The notes beneath the pieces were generated by a model that did no database searches, had not been told where the DNA came from, and worked only from the letters and a program-made list of their open reading frames with translations. From Streptomyces sp. TRM49041 (GTDB lineage Bacteria; Actinomycetota; Actinomycetes; Streptomycetales; Streptomycetaceae): a stretch of DNA of 64,000 bases. The stretch's first letter is position 1. Each line of letters opens with the position of its first letter. Position numbers and translations under genes: made by a program. Positions 1-8,297 of this stretch are shown one piece after another. Location of the stretch: the NCBI RefSeq assembly GCF_008271805.1, contig NZ_VSRY01000138.1, positions 1 through 64,000 of the forward strand, given 5' to 3'.

Positions 1-484
1 GGCGGTCGGCGGTGCGGGACGGGCGGCACCGCGGCGGGCGCGGCGCGGCCGGGAGACGTACGGCGCCGAGCGGCGGCCGCAGCGGTACGAAGGCGGTGCG
101 GGCCAGCCGGCAGAACGCCGACTCGCCGCGGGCCAGCCACAGGGCGCAGACCGCCGCCGCGGCGAGGTGCGCCGCGAGCATCCCGCCCGTGGGCAGCGAG
201 GAGGCCATGCCGCCGTGGCCGTGGTGGTGGTCCCGGACGCCCGCGAACGTCATATGCAGGACTGCCTGTACGGCGGCCAGGCCCGTACCCGTGAACAGCG
301 TCCCTCGATGACGGCCCCCGGCGGCCCAGGCCATGGCCCCGGTCACACCGAAGGCGAACACGAGCGAGCCCAACGGCACATGGTGCCCGGACTGGAACGC
401 GTGCCCCGTCGCGGACAGCACCACGCACACCGCGGCGAAGAGCGCGGCGCGCAGGGCGCGGATCGGCGAGCGGGAGTCGGTCAT
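1..484 (-). CDS. Truncated gene: membrane protein of unknown function
   Basis: The frame starts at the ATG whose complement ends at 484 and stays open to base 1, so only about 160 N-terminal residues are visible and the C-terminus lies outside the window. The first residues are MTDSRSPIRALRAALFAAV. At least three hydrophobic segments can be seen (about residues 10-27, 38-55 and 65-80), followed by a His-rich loop (DHHHGHGG) and a further hydrophobic segment. The tail is rich in Arg and Pro. This is the usual look of a small Streptomyces polytopic membrane protein. The His-rich loop could bind metal, but that is inference, and I do not recognise a named family. It is transcribed divergently from the epimerase gene at 588. 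Confidence 0.6.
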   Translation of the reverse strand, partial: MTDSRSPIRALRAALFAAVCVVLSATGHAFQSGHHVPLGSLVFAFGVTGAMAWAAGGRHRGTLFTGTGLAAVQAVLHMTFAGVRDHHHGHGGMASSLPTGGMLAAHLAAAAVCALWLARGESAFCRLARTAFVPLRPPLGAVRLPAAPRPPRCRPSRTADR

Positions 485-587
485 GGCCGAACATGGTGCC
501 ATCCCGGTCCGGAGGTTCCGCTTCCGGCTGTTCCTCCGGTAGCGGAAGCGCTGGGCGGTTCGGGACGCGCGCGGCAGAGTCGGGGAC

Positions 588-1583
588 ATGAGGCTTCTGA
601 TCCTGGGTGGTACGGAGTTCGTGGGGCGGGCCGTGGCCGAGGCGGCGCTCGCCCGTGGCGCGGAGGTGACGGTGTTCAACCGGGGGCGGCACGAACCGCC
701 CGCCGATGCGGTGGCGCTGCGCGGCGATCGGACGGCGCCGGACGGCACAGGGCTCGCCGCGCTGCGCGAGGGCACCTGGGACGTGGTCGTCGACACCTGG
801 TCGGGCGCGCCCTGCGCTGTGCGGGACGCGGCCCGGCTGCTCGCCGGGCGGGCGGGGCGGTACGTGTACGTGTCGAGCTGCTCCGTGTACGAGTGGCCGC
901 TGGTGGCCGCGCTGCGCGAGGACAAGCCGGTTGTGGAGGCGTCCCCGGACGACGGGGACGACGTGCCGTACGCGCGGGCCAAGCGGGGCGGCGAGCTGGC
1001 GGCGGTAGAGGCGTTCGGGCCGGAGCGGACGCTCATGGCCCGGGCGGGGCTGATCCTCGGCCCGTGGGAGAACGTGGGCCGTCTGCCGTGGTGGCTCAAC
1101 CGGATCGCGCGTGGCGGCCCGGTCCTGGCGCCCGGTCCCAGGGACCTGCCGCTCCAGTACATCGACGTGCGGGACCTGGCCGGGTGGCTGCTGGACGCGG
1201 CGGAGGCCGGGCTTGCGGGACCGTTCGACGTGGTGAGCCGGCCGGGGCACACCACCATGGGTGAACTCCTGGACGCCTGTGTGCGCGTGACGGGCTCGGA
1301 CGCCGAACTCCGCTGGACCGCGCCCGAGAAAATCCTCGACGCGGGCATCGAGCCGTGGACGGGCCTGCCCGTGTGGATCCCGCCGGGCGAGGCGCACGAC
1401 GCGCTGCACGGCGCCGACGTGTCCAAGGCGCTCGCCGCGGGCCTGCGCTGCCGGCCGGTCGGGGAGACGGTCGCCGATACCTGGGCGTGGCTGCGCGGCC
1501 TCGGCGGGCGGGCCCCGCAGCGGCCGGACCGGACCGCTGTGGGTATCGGCCCGGAGCTGGAGGCGAGGGTCTTGGAGGCTTAG
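588..1583 (+). CDS. NAD-dependent epimerase/dehydratase family protein
   Basis: This 331-residue protein is an extended short-chain dehydrogenase with a Rossmann fold. The N-terminus MRLLILGGTEFVG carries the glycine-rich dinucleotide loop at residues 7-13. A Ser-rich strand (YVYVSSCSVYEW, about residues 90-101) and a YARAK motif near residues 127-131 supply the expected Ser, Tyr and Lys. Its length fits the family. The substrate cannot be read from the sequence; a nucleotide-sugar or an isoprenoid-like carbonyl compound is equally possible. The ATG follows a GGGG tract that can act as a ribosome-binding site. It stands alone, with a hairpin shortly after the stop. Confidence 0.85.
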   Translation: MRLLILGGTEFVGRAVAEAALARGAEVTVFNRGRHEPPADAVALRGDRTAPDGTGLAALREGTWDVVVDTWSGAPCAVRDAARLLAGRAGRYVYVSSCSVYEWPLVAALREDKPVVEASPDDGDDVPYARAKRGGELAAVEAFGPERTLMARAGLILGPWENVGRLPWWLNRIARGGPVLAPGPRDLPLQYIDVRDLAGWLLDAAEAGLAGPFDVVSRPGHTTMGELLDACVRVTGSDAELRWTAPEKILDAGIEPWTGLPVWIPPGEAHDALHGADVSKALAAGLRCRPVGETVADTWAWLRGLGGRAPQRPDRTAVGIGPELEARVLEA

Positions 1584-1626
1584 CCGCCCGAGGTGGTGTC
1601 AGGCACACCGGCCGGCAGACGCCGGT

Positions 1627-1648
1627 CCGGGCCCGGTCCGGGGCCCGG
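1627..1648 (+). terminator. Hairpin downstream of the epimerase gene
   Basis: An 8-bp perfect inverted repeat (CCGGGCCC/GGGCCCGG) with a 6-nt loop starts 44 nt after the epimerase stop codon. There is no U tract, which is usual for Streptomyces terminators. A second, longer-loop inverted repeat (CGCCCGCCG at 1749 and CGGCGGGCG at 1780) follows. Both lie in the 269-bp gap before the DUF1996 gene. Confidence 0.45.
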
Positions 1649-1852
1649 CGCCGTGAACTGCGGTGCGCCGCGGACCGGTTCGTCTCCGCGGTACGGCCGT
1701 GGCGGCCTGCGGTACGGCGACGGACCCGCCGGTGATCTCCTGTGCGCCCGCCCGCCGACCGCCGGCGGGAGCTGTTTCCCGGCGGGCGTTGAACGCCTCA
1801 CGCGCCCCATCCGTATGGAACGGAGCTATTCCCCTGCCGGGATTGGAGTTCC

Positions 1853-3343
1853 ATGGGACGCACACGAAAACGCTCGACGCTGGCCAACCGCGCCATCGCC
1901 GCATCGGCCGCCCTGATCCTGGGCGGGGGCGGACTGCTCGCCGTGAATGTCTACGCATCCGCGGGCGAAGGCTGGTCCGGCTCCGGTGACCAGCGGGAGC
2001 GGCAGGAGCAGCAGCAGGTCAGAAACGCCAGTAGCGGGATGTCCACCATCGACTGCCCCGAGGTCGCCGACGGGCTGCCCGAGGACATGCCCGACCGGGC
2101 ACGCGGTGAAGTGGACCTGGAGCTGGCGAGGATCGACAACCGGGTCACCGACGCGTATCAGCGGCTCGCCCAGTCGCGGGAACAGATCGCGCAGGACCCG
2201 TCCTTCGCCGAGAACGTCATCCTCGGTCCGCTGAAGGACGAGCGCCTGGCGAGTATCCAGCGGATCGCCGTCGCCATCGGCCGCATCGCCGAACGCCCCC
2301 AGGGCATGGAGAGCCTGGCGCCCTGCACCCTGCGCGGCGACGAGAACCAGAACCAGGACGGAGACCAGAACCAGGACCAGAACGGAGACCAGAACCAGGA
2401 CCAGGACCAGAACGGAGACCAGGACCAAGGGCAGGGGCGTGGCCAGGGCCAGGCCGGTAACGGGCCCGTAGCCAACGACTTCGTCGACATCCGCACGGTG
2501 CAGCCCAACGTCGACAACCCGCGCAACCAGCGCGGTGCCTCCACCGGCTCCTTCACCAGCGACTGCGGCCGCAACGAGAACAAGAAGTTCAACCCGGACA
2601 ACGTCATCGTGGCGCCCGGTGTGCGCAACGGCGCCCACCACATGCACGACTACGTCGGCAACCAGGCCACGGACGCCTTCTCCGACAACAGGACCCTGGC
2701 CCGGGGCGGCACGAGCTGCCGCAACCAGGGCGACCGGTCCACGTACTACTGGCCGGTGCTGCGCGTGCAGAACGGCCAGAACGACAACGACCTCAACGAG
2801 GACGGGGGCGGAAAGGACCAGAACGTAGGAAAGATCCAGACCCCGGCGCAGGTGACCATGGACTTCGTGGGCAGCCCGGTGTCCAAGGTCACCGCGATGC
2901 CCAGGTTCCTGCGCATCATCACGGGTGACGCCAAGGCGTTCACCAACGGTGACGCGAACGCCAACGCGTCGTGGAGCTGCACCGGGTTCGAGGACCGGCA
3001 GCTGAAGGACAAGTACCCGCTCTGCCCGCCGGGCAGCAAGGTGGTGCGGACCTTCAAGTTCCAGAGCTGCTGGGACGGCCGGAACACGGACAGCGCCAAC
3101 CACCGGACGCATGTGGACTTCGCCGACGAGGACGGGCGGTGCAAGGACGGTTTCCGTGCGATCCCGCAGCTGGTGCAGCGGATCGTCTACAACGTGTCCC
3201 CGCAGGCCAACTTCGCCGTGGACTCCTTCCCGGAGCAGCTCCACAAGCCGATCACCGACCACGGTGACTTCATCAACGTGTTCGACAGGGGCCTGATGGA
3301 CCAGATGGTGGCCTGCATCAACACCGGCCGCCGCTGCGCCTGA
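1853..3343 (+). CDS. Secreted or membrane-anchored DUF1996 protein
   Basis: The 496-residue product has a basic N-terminus and one hydrophobic segment (about residues 15-35, ending NVYASAGEG), so it is exported or signal-anchored. Residues 50-160 are a charged, probably helical region. Residues 163-200 are a low-complexity N/Q/D/G linker built from repeats. The DUF1996 domain fills about residues 210-490; its hallmark His cluster is seen as [11 protein letters not shown] near residue 260, with conserved Trp and Cys residues later ([23 protein letters not shown]). DUF1996 is common in fungi and actinobacteria and its function is unknown. GGAG lies just before the ATG. The gene is followed by a C-rich stretch and a convergent lipoprotein gene. 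Confidence 0.85.
   Translation: MGRTRKRSTLANRAIAASAALILGGGGLLAVNVYASAGEGWSGSGDQRERQEQQQVRNASSGMSTIDCPEVADGLPEDMPDRARGEVDLELARIDNRVTDAYQRLAQSREQIAQDPSFAENVILGPLKDERLASIQRIAVAIGRIAERPQGMESLAPCTLRGDENQNQDGDQNQDQNGDQNQDQDQNGDQDQGQGRGQGQAGNGPVANDFVDIRTVQPNVDNPRNQRGASTGSFTSDCGRNENKKFNPDNVIVAPGVRNGAHHMHDYVGNQATDAFSDNRTLARGGTSCRNQGDRSTYYWPVLRVQNGQNDNDLNEDGGGKDQNVGKIQTPAQVTMDFVGSPVSKVTAMPRFLRIITGDAKAFTNGDANANASWSCTGFEDRQLKDKYPLCPPGSKVVRTFKFQSCWDGRNTDSANHRTHVDFADEDGRCKDGFRAIPQLVQRIVYNVSPQANFAVDSFPEQLHKPITDHGDFINVFDRGLMDQMVACINTGRRCA
2344..2430 (+). repeat. In-frame tandem repeat coding for an N/Q/D/G linker
   Basis: Degenerate 6-bp units (CAGAAC, CAGGAC) joined by GGAGAC blocks form higher-order units of about 18-24 bp. 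They encode NQDQNGDQ-type peptide repeats between the N-terminal helical region and the DUF1996 domain. Unit length is a multiple of three, so copy-number change would keep the frame and simply alter linker length. Confidence 0.8.
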
Positions 3344-3488
3344 CCCCCGCCGGACCGGATTCACCGACCCGACAACCCCCACACACCCCTACCCACCCAC
3401 CCACCCCTACTCCCCCCACAACACCCCAACAACACCCCTACTCCCCCCACATCCCCCCGTCCCCCCACCCCCCCCACCCGCTGCGCGG
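3344..3488. other. C-rich low-complexity intergenic stretch
   Basis: Between two convergent stop codons lies about 145 bp that is nearly free of G on the plus strand from about 3372 to 3478. It consists of runs of C broken by A or T (units such as CCCACC, CCCCTACT and CAACAC). I see no gene and no hairpin. The minus strand would be a G-rich transcript able to form G-quadruplexes. Confidence 0.75.
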
Positions 3489-3941
3489 TCAGCTCCCGTG
3501 GTGCCCCGAGGTCCCTTCCCCGCCCCCCGACTGGTGCGGAGCGGCGGTCTCGACCTCACCACCGAGCCGGCCGCGCAGCGCTGTGATCACCTCGGGTTCG
3601 GCGACCGCCACCCACTTCCGGCCGACGAGGTAGCTGCCCCCGTAGTCCTTCGCGCTGTTGATCCACTCACGCTGGCCGCGGTCGGTGGAGAAGGTGGCCA
3701 GCACATACCGGCCGTACTTCGTCGAGCAGTTGGCCTGCCGCAGCTCCTCCGCCTCCGTCTGGATGTCCGGGGTGCACTCCGCGCGCTCCGCCAGCTGTTC
3801 CAGGGTCCCGCTCGCCGCCGAGGGGACGGCGTGGCCCGGCCGGTCGTCGTGTCCTCCGCCGTCCGCCGTGCACGAGGTCAGGGCGGCGACAGCCACGAGA
3901 ACCACAGCGGACCCGGTCATACGATTTCGCTCCGTACGCAT
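3489..3941 (-). CDS. Lipoprotein of unknown function
   Basis: Starting from ATG at 3941 the protein has 150 residues: a short basic n-region (MRTERNRM), a hydrophobic core and a lipobox ALTSC, so it should be lipid-anchored outside the cell. The mature part begins with a Gly/Asp/His-rich spacer and has a compact domain with two further Cys (AECTPD, ANCSTKYG) that could pair. An internal ATG at 3920 has a better ribosome-binding site (GGAG, 9 nt upstream), but that start would lack the basic residues. The remaining frame upstream to 4133 has no support. It is divergent from the 664-residue membrane protein starting at 4060. I do not recognise the family. Confidence 0.7.
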   Translation of the reverse strand: MRTERNRMTGSAVVLVAVAALTSCTADGGGHDDRPGHAVPSAASGTLEQLAERAECTPDIQTEAEELRQANCSTKYGRYVLATFSTDRGQREWINSAKDYGGSYLVGRKWVAVAEPEVITALRGRLGGEVETAAPHQSGGGEGTSGHHGS

Positions 3942-4059
3942 CTGGCCATGGTGCCGTTTCGCACCCCTGTTCCGGGCTCGAACCGGAGTAATGGCCGATG
4001 CCGACAACGAGGTGACGGCCGGGAGGTGACCATCCTCGCCATCGCTCGTTCTGCTGAAC

Positions 4060-6054
4060 GTGAGCACCCAGGAAGCCCAGCACACCCGTACAGCCGCGGA
4101 GTCGGGCGTCGCGGCCTCCGCCGTCACACCCATCGATGTGGAGCGGGCCGAGGCGGCGCTCGTCGAGCACTATCCCCGGCTCGTCCGCATCGCCTATCTG
4201 GTGTTGCCGCCCGCTCTCGGCCGCAACCGGCGTGTCCTCACCGCGCACTCGCTGGTCCAGCGGTCACTGCCCGGACGCCGGAAGTCGGCGGGCGACGGGT
4301 CGGCGATGCCGGTGCAGCGGCGGCGCCCGGAGGACGCCGTGGACCCCGGGTACGGGTATGTGCGCGGGCGGGTGCTGCGGCAGGCCCTGGAGGCCGGCCT
4401 GCCGCTGAGGCGCAGGGCGTGGCCGAAGCGGGCGCAGCTGCCGCCGCTGCTGCCACAGGTGTGGGGGCTGCGGCTGTTCCCGCGCTCGGGCGGTGCCGAC
4501 GAACTGGCGCTGGACCAAAGGCTGTCGGCCCTGTCGGGTCCGGGCCGGGCCGCCTACGTGCTGCGCGGACTGGAGCGGCAGGGGGACGCCGAGGTGCGGC
4601 GGTTGCTGGCCGCGGCCGGCGTGGAGGACCCGAAGGCGGCGCTCGCCGAGGCCGACCAGGTGGAGTCGCCGGGCGGGGTGGGCGGCGGCTCGCTGCTGGA
4701 GTCCACGGAGTTCGACCCCTGTTCGCTGCAGGCCCGGCCGACGGACCTGATGCGGCGCCGCCAGCACACGAAGGCGGCGCTGGCGGCGGGTGCGGCGGCG
4801 GTGGTGTGCGGGGCGCTGCTCGCCCTGCCGGGTGACGGCTGGGGGCCCGACGGGGCCGCGGCGCCGCCGTACGCGCGCAATCCGGCGGCGGAGGCGGCGC
4901 TGGACCCGGCGAAGCTGCGGCGGATCGCGCCGGCCGGGTGGCAGCGTTCGTCCCGTACGGACTTCTCGGCGTGGCCCGCGCGCGGTGGTCTGGTCAAGGA
5001 CGAGGCGCTGCTGCGGCGGGCGCTGGCGGTGTGGGCGCGGCCCGGTTCGAAGGTGCAGGCGTCGGCGACGCCCGGCACGCTTCCGGGGCCGCCGATGGGC
5101 CCGCCGCAGCTGCTGTTCGCGGGCGAGGTGGACGGTGCGCGCGTGGTGCTGTTCCACGACGGGCTGCGGGCGGTGCGGTACGCGGAGCCCAGGGACGGCA
5201 CGGATGTGGCGGCGCTGGACTTCGCCCGTACGGACGGTGCGGACACGGCGTCGTCGGCGGCGCTGGTGGTGGGACGTACGCATGCGAACGTGCGGTATCT
5301 GACGGCGCCCTGGGTGCGCGGCGTGGCCGTGCGGGACCTGCTGGTGCCGGGCGGCGAGGCGCGGCCGCTGGCGCGGGACGCGGACGGGGTGACCGCGCCG
5401 GTGCAGAGCCCGGCGGCGGCGAGCGACTGCCGGTCGTGGGACGTGCTGGAGGTGCGGGACGGGGTGTCGACCCGGGTGCTGACCGACCTGGGCGAGCTGG
5501 CCCCTGCGCGGCTCACCTCGGGGCCGCCGTCGGCGCCGGTGGACGTGGCGGGCGCGGCCGCGCGGACCGAGTGGGCGCGTACGGCGTGTCTGCTGCCGTC
5601 GATGCGGGCGCTGGGCGTGCGGTCGGTGAACTCGTGGCGGTTCGCAGAGCAGAAGCTGCCCGGCTCCGGGAGCGGTACGGCGGCATGGCTGTGCACGCGC
5701 GCGGAGACCTGGCGGGGGCCGGGCAGCAGGGTTCTGGCGCAGTTCCAGGCGCCCGTCGCGCAGGCCGCGGCGGGGGCGCCGGTCACCCCGGGTTCGGTCG
5801 CTGCGAAGGCCGAGGACTCGCCTGCCTGCGGGACGCGCGAGCCGAACGTGCTGGCCGGGGTGTTGTGGAAGGACCCGGGCGACCAGTGGTACGTACTGGC
5901 GGCGGGCAGTCCGCAGGTCGCGTCGCTGGCCACGTCGGGCGGTGTGAAGGGCAGTGCGGACGGGCGGCTGCTGGCGGTCGAGGCGGAGAAGGGGGCGCGG
6001 GCGGAGCTGTCCGGGAAGCTGAAGGACGGCACCAAGATCGACGCGCTGCGCTGA
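4060..6054 (+). CDS. Membrane protein with a sigma-factor-like cytoplasmic region and a large outer domain
   Basis: This is a 664-residue protein with a GTG start. Residues about 25-65 (ALVEHYPRLVRIAYLVLPPA, then AHSLVQRSLP) look like region 2 of an ECF sigma factor. Residues about 148-195 (LDQRLSALSGPGRAAYVLRG, then DAEVRRLLAAAGV) look like region 4, including a helix-turn-helix-like stretch. A single hydrophobic segment follows at about 233-255. The remaining 400 residues would face outside and contain four Cys (SDCRS, TACLL, WLCTR, PACGT), enough for two disulfides. The layout suggests a membrane-tethered, degenerate sigma-like protein with an external sensor, but this is inference; key DNA-contact residues are not obvious. 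No strong ribosome-binding site is seen. It is divergent from a lipoprotein gene. Confidence 0.75.
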   Translation: MSTQEAQHTRTAAESGVAASAVTPIDVERAEAALVEHYPRLVRIAYLVLPPALGRNRRVLTAHSLVQRSLPGRRKSAGDGSAMPVQRRRPEDAVDPGYGYVRGRVLRQALEAGLPLRRRAWPKRAQLPPLLPQVWGLRLFPRSGGADELALDQRLSALSGPGRAAYVLRGLERQGDAEVRRLLAAAGVEDPKAALAEADQVESPGGVGGGSLLESTEFDPCSLQARPTDLMRRRQHTKAALAAGAAAVVCGALLALPGDGWGPDGAAAPPYARNPAAEAALDPAKLRRIAPAGWQRSSRTDFSAWPARGGLVKDEALLRRALAVWARPGSKVQASATPGTLPGPPMGPPQLLFAGEVDGARVVLFHDGLRAVRYAEPRDGTDVAALDFARTDGADTASSAALVVGRTHANVRYLTAPWVRGVAVRDLLVPGGEARPLARDADGVTAPVQSPAAASDCRSWDVLEVRDGVSTRVLTDLGELAPARLTSGPPSAPVDVAGAAARTEWARTACLLPSMRALGVRSVNSWRFAEQKLPGSGSGTAAWLCTRAETWRGPGSRVLAQFQAPVAQAAAGAPVTPGSVAAKAEDSPACGTREPNVLAGVLWKDPGDQWYVLAAGSPQVASLATSGGVKGSADGRLLAVEAEKGARAELSGKLKDGTKIDALR

Positions 6055-6072
6055 GCACCGCTGACGGCTCCC

Positions 6073-6142
6073 CGACGGCGGCTCCCCGACGGCGGGTCCT
6101 CGACGGCGGGTCCTCGACGGCGGGTCCTCGACGGGGGGTTCT
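6073..6142. repeat. 14-bp tandem repeat, five copies
   Basis: The unit CGACGGCGGGTCCT occurs three times exactly (6087-6128), flanked by a diverged copy on each side (6073-6086 and 6129-6142). It starts 19 nt after the stop codon of the 664-residue membrane protein. No gene is seen between 6055 and 6256. Confidence 0.85.
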
Positions 6143-6244
6143 GGCGGCACTCCCCGGCGGCGGGTCCTGGCGGCCCGTCACGCCGTTGCTGACGTCCACG
6201 TAAATAACCGGTGCACGCCTCTGTCGCCCCGGCGTACCCATCAG

Positions 6245-6250
6245 TACATT
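6245..6250 (+). promoter_or_regulatory. Leaderless-type -10 box for the hydrolase/reductase operon
   Basis: TACATT ends 6 nt before the ATG at 6257, so transcription would begin at or next to the start codon. There is no ribosome-binding site in this gap, which fits a leaderless mRNA. A recognisable -35 box is weak. Confidence 0.45.
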
Positions 6251-6256
6251 GACGCC

Positions 6257-7141
6257 ATGTCTAATACGCAGCCGGCGGAGATGTCGTCGGAGCGCATCGA
6301 GCTCAAGGCCCGGAAGGTCTCCTTCGACTGGGAGGAGACCCCGCTCCACTGGGTTCCCGGCGACCCGTTCACCAGCCACACCATCAATGTGCTCCATCTG
6401 CTCCTGCCCGCGGGCGAGCGGTGGTTCGTCCACGTCTACCGGCAGGTGCTCCCCTACATCCGGGACGACCGGCTGCGCGAGGACGTCATCGGGTTCATCG
6501 GCCAGGAGGCGGTGCACTCCCAGGCCCACGACGACGTGCTCCCGCACCTCAAGAAGCTCGGTCTGGACCCGACGCCGTACACCGCGCAGGTCGACTGGTT
6601 CTTCGAGAAGCTCCTGGCCGACCGGACGCTGCCGCCCGGCAGGGCGCGCCGGTGGTGGCTGATGGAGCGGGTCGCGCTGATCGCGGCCATCGAGCACTAC
6701 ACGGCGTTCCTCGGCGACTGGGTGCTCAACGCCGAGGAGCTGGACCGGCGCGGCGCCGATCCGATGATGCTGGACCTGCTGCGCTGGCACGGCGCGGAGG
6801 AGGTCGAGCACCGGTCGGTGGCGTTCGAGCTGTTCATGCATGTCGACGGGGGATACCGGCGCCGGGTGCGGACCTGGGCGACGGCGTTCTCCGCGCTCGT
6901 CTTCCTGTGGCAGCGCGGGGTGCGGTTCTTCATGGCGAACGACCCGACGCTGCTCGCGGGCAGGCCGAGCGTGTCCCAGCTCGTCCGCAAGGGGCGGGAG
7001 GGCGTGCTGCCGTCGACCCCGGACATGCTGCGGTCCGTCCCCCGGTATCTGAGCCGCGCCTACCACCCGTCGCAGGAGGGCAGTACGGCCCAGGCCGCCG
7101 CCTATCTGGCCTCGTCCCCCGGCGCACGTGGAGGTGCCTGA
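6257..7141 (+). CDS. Predicted metal-dependent hydrolase (PF10118 family)
   Basis: The 294-residue protein matches the predicted metal-dependent hydrolase family COG3687. It has the family's two Glu/His motifs on predicted helices: EAVHSQAH near residues 84-91 and HGAEEVEHRSVAFELF near residues 178-192. Together they resemble a ferritin-like di-metal site. The opening aromatic block (VSFDWEETPLHWVPGDPF) is also typical. It is followed after 3 nt by a ferredoxin-reductase gene, so the two are one operon. This pairing suggests that the protein is really a di-iron oxygenase or desaturase-like enzyme fed with electrons by its partner. That is inference; the substrate is unknown. Confidence 0.85.
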   Translation: MSNTQPAEMSSERIELKARKVSFDWEETPLHWVPGDPFTSHTINVLHLLLPAGERWFVHVYRQVLPYIRDDRLREDVIGFIGQEAVHSQAHDDVLPHLKKLGLDPTPYTAQVDWFFEKLLADRTLPPGRARRWWLMERVALIAAIEHYTAFLGDWVLNAEELDRRGADPMMLDLLRWHGAEEVEHRSVAFELFMHVDGGYRRRVRTWATAFSALVFLWQRGVRFFMANDPTLLAGRPSVSQLVRKGREGVLPSTPDMLRSVPRYLSRAYHPSQEGSTAQAAAYLASSPGARGGA

Positions 7142-7144
7142 GCC

Positions 7145-8224
7145 ATGCCCCGACCCCGAATCCGACCCCGAATCCGGCTCCGTACGGCCGTGCTGGGCGC
7201 CGGGGCGGCCGTCCTCGTCCGGCGGGCCGTGCGCCGCCGCATCCAGGCGGCGCCCCTGTGGCCGATGCCGACGCTGGAGGAGCCCGTGTCCGGGCAGGGC
7301 CGCCGGGCGTCCACGACACCGCGCCGCGTCCTGGTCACCGAGCGCACCACGCCCGCCGAGGGCGTCGTCCAGCTCCGCCTGGAGGGCACCGGGCTGCCGG
7401 CCTGGTCGCCGGGCGCCCACCTCGACCTGGTCCTCCCGTCGGGCCTCGTACGGCAGTACTCGCTCTGCGGCGACCCGGCCGAGACCGACACGTACACCGT
7501 CGCCGCGCGGGTCCTGGAGGACGGGCGCGGCGGCTCGCTGGAGGTGCGCGAACAGCTCCATGAGGGCACCGAGTTGGAGATCCGCGGCCCGCGCAACCGG
7601 TTCCCGCTCGTCGACGCGCCGGCGTACGCGTTCGTCGCCGGCGGCATCGGGATCACCCCGGTCCTCCCCATGGTCCGCGCGGCCCACGCGGCGGGCGCCG
7701 ACTGGCGGTTGCTGTACTGCGGGCGGAGCAGGGCGGCGATGCCGTTCCTCGACGAGCTGGAGAAGCTCGGCGCCGACGGCGACCGTGTGACGGTCGTGGC
7801 GGAGGACACCGACGGGCTGCCGGGCCTCGGATTCCTGACGGGGCTTCCGGAGGGGACGGAGGTCTACTGCTGCGGCCCCGACGGGCTGATGGCCGCCGTG
7901 ACCACCGCCCTGGGCGGCGAGCCGCGCCTGGAGCGCTTCACGGCGGCGCCACGCGAGGGCGGCGGCGCCTTCGAGGTCGAGCTGCGCCGCTCCGGCGTCG
8001 CTGTGCGGGTCGCGGCGGACCGGTCGGTGCTGGCCGCGGTACGGGAGGAGGTGCCGCATGTGTCGTACTCGTGCGAGCAGGGCTTCTGCGGCACCTGCCG
8101 ACAGCGCGTCCTGGACGGGGAGATCGACCACCGCGACGAGCTGCTCACGGACGACGAACGGCACGACTCGATGCTGATCTGTGTCTCCCGCTGCCGCGGC
8201 GAGCGGCTGGTCCTCGATCTGTAG
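7145..8224 (+). CDS. PDR/VanB-type ferredoxin-NAD(P) oxidoreductase
   Basis: The 359-residue protein has an Arg-rich N-terminus with a short hydrophobic stretch, then a phthalate-dioxygenase-reductase architecture. The flavin-binding RQYSLCGDP lies near residue 100, the NAD-binding GGIGITPVLP near 165, and a C-terminal plant-type [2Fe-2S] domain carries Cys at CEQGFCGTC (about 310-318) and a last Cys at MLICVSRC near 348. It would pass electrons from NAD(P)H through flavin and the iron-sulfur cluster to an oxygenase. GGAGG precedes the ATG. The stop of the upstream hydrolase gene lies 3 nt away, so the hydrolase is the likely partner. Confidence 0.88.
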   Translation: MPRPRIRPRIRLRTAVLGAGAAVLVRRAVRRRIQAAPLWPMPTLEEPVSGQGRRASTTPRRVLVTERTTPAEGVVQLRLEGTGLPAWSPGAHLDLVLPSGLVRQYSLCGDPAETDTYTVAARVLEDGRGGSLEVREQLHEGTELEIRGPRNRFPLVDAPAYAFVAGGIGITPVLPMVRAAHAAGADWRLLYCGRSRAAMPFLDELEKLGADGDRVTVVAEDTDGLPGLGFLTGLPEGTEVYCCGPDGLMAAVTTALGGEPRLERFTAAPREGGGAFEVELRRSGVAVRVAADRSVLAAVREEVPHVSYSCEQGFCGTCRQRVLDGEIDHRDELLTDDERHDSMLICVSRCRGERLVLDL

Positions 8225-8248
8225 GCCCCTCCGGCCCCGGGCGGCGCC

Positions 8249-8284
8249 CGGTGGCCCCTGCGGTGGCCCCTGCGGCGGCCCCTG
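8249..8284. repeat. 12-bp tandem repeat, three copies
   Basis: CGGTGGCCCCTG is present twice exactly and once with a single change (CGGCGGCCCCTG). It begins 24 nt after the stop codon of the oxidoreductase gene and lies just before the convergent end of the small membrane protein gene. Confidence 0.8.
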
Positions 8285-8297
8285 CGGCCTACGGCCT

